From NCBI RefSeq assembly GCF_014858005.1, contig NZ_JACYOT010000005.1:186001-250000 (forward strand): DNA of 64,000 nucleotides. Reading direction: 5' to 3'. How positions within the stretch are numbered: position 1 is the stretch's first letter; every line of letters starts with the position of its first letter. The stretch is from Propioniciclava soli (GTDB lineage: Bacteria; Actinomycetota; Actinomycetes; Propionibacteriales; Propionibacteriaceae). The position numbers and the translations under genes were made by a program. Positions 63,992-64,000 of the stretch are shown one piece after another. The notes beneath the pieces are model-generated. The model ran no database searches. It was not told the DNA's origin and saw only the letters and a list, made by a program, of their open reading frames with translations.

Positions 63992-64000
63992 ATGAGCACT
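63992..64000 (+). CDS. Possible start of a plus-strand gene divergent from moxR (3 codons visible)
   Basis: ATGAGCACT at the window edge, eight bases after CAGAAT (63978-63983), the same -10-to-start spacing seen at many genes here. Only Met-Ser-Thr can be read. The rest of 63855-63991 shows no other feature. Confidence 0.3.

Overview
The window is a gene-dense, high-GC stretch of an actinobacterial chromosome. Gene content and order fit the Propionibacteriales, probably Propionibacteriaceae; this is an inference from a ddl-thiL-ftsK string, a rimO gene close by, a PafA/PafBC-Tat-HelY locus, and MoxR/VWA and Rpf-LysM genes. I see no phage, integrase cluster, insertion sequence or CRISPR array. 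The only plainly mobile-type module is a small vapBC pair. Many long open frames run antisense to real genes, which is usual at this GC content, and I leave them out.

Layout. 0-8 kb: 3'-truncated rimO, a small secreted protein built of SVSYG pentapeptides, an aldo/keto reductase, then ftsK, thiL and ddl; a short unknown gene and vapBC follow, closed by a perfect 56-bp palindrome. 8-11.3 kb: leuCD with a divergent IclR-type regulator, then tRNA-Glu and tRNA-Gln. 11.4-20 kb: CPBP protease, FAH-family hydrolase and a tandem NIPSNAP-like protein; 5-oxoprolinase genes pxpA and pxpBC (fused), deoA, a DUF1707 protein and cimA. 20-29 kb: tpx, two cell-envelope genes and a tail-anchored acidic protein, ilvE, leuB, a CtpE-like P-type ATPase and an Rpf-LysM protein. 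29-34 kb: ilvC, ilvN and ilvB behind a leader-peptide attenuator, then a HIT protein and hisF. 34-52 kb: an Asp-box lipoprotein, helY, a lipid kinase, tatC, tatA, pafC and pafB, gluQRS, a 20-bp minisatellite, photolyase, an FKBP lipoprotein, pafA, rluB, scpB, scpA and a ParA ATPase. 52-64 kb: a MarR regulator, xerD, a Nudix hydrolase, pyrG, DUF2254, an ankyrin protein, yggS, a DUF5134-like protein, and the moxR-DUF58-VWA-VWA operon.

How the genes work together. Eight branched-chain amino acid genes (leuC, leuD, cimA, ilvE, leuB, ilvC, ilvN, ilvB) lie in four nearby units. With CimA they would make 2-oxobutyrate from pyruvate through LeuCD/LeuB and feed isoleucine synthesis through IlvBN and IlvC. 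leuA and ilvD are not in the window. Cell-envelope work is represented by ddl, the amidase, the SPOR-like protein, Rpf and FtsK. The pafA-FKBP ... pafB-pafC-tatA-tatC order matches the flank of the actinobacterial Pup-proteasome locus, but pup, dop, mpa and prcBA are absent from this window.

A recurring signal is a TANNNT-like -10 hexamer lying 6-8 bases before an ATG or GTG at roughly fifteen genes. This suggests that many transcripts here are leaderless, and it was used to choose several start codons.
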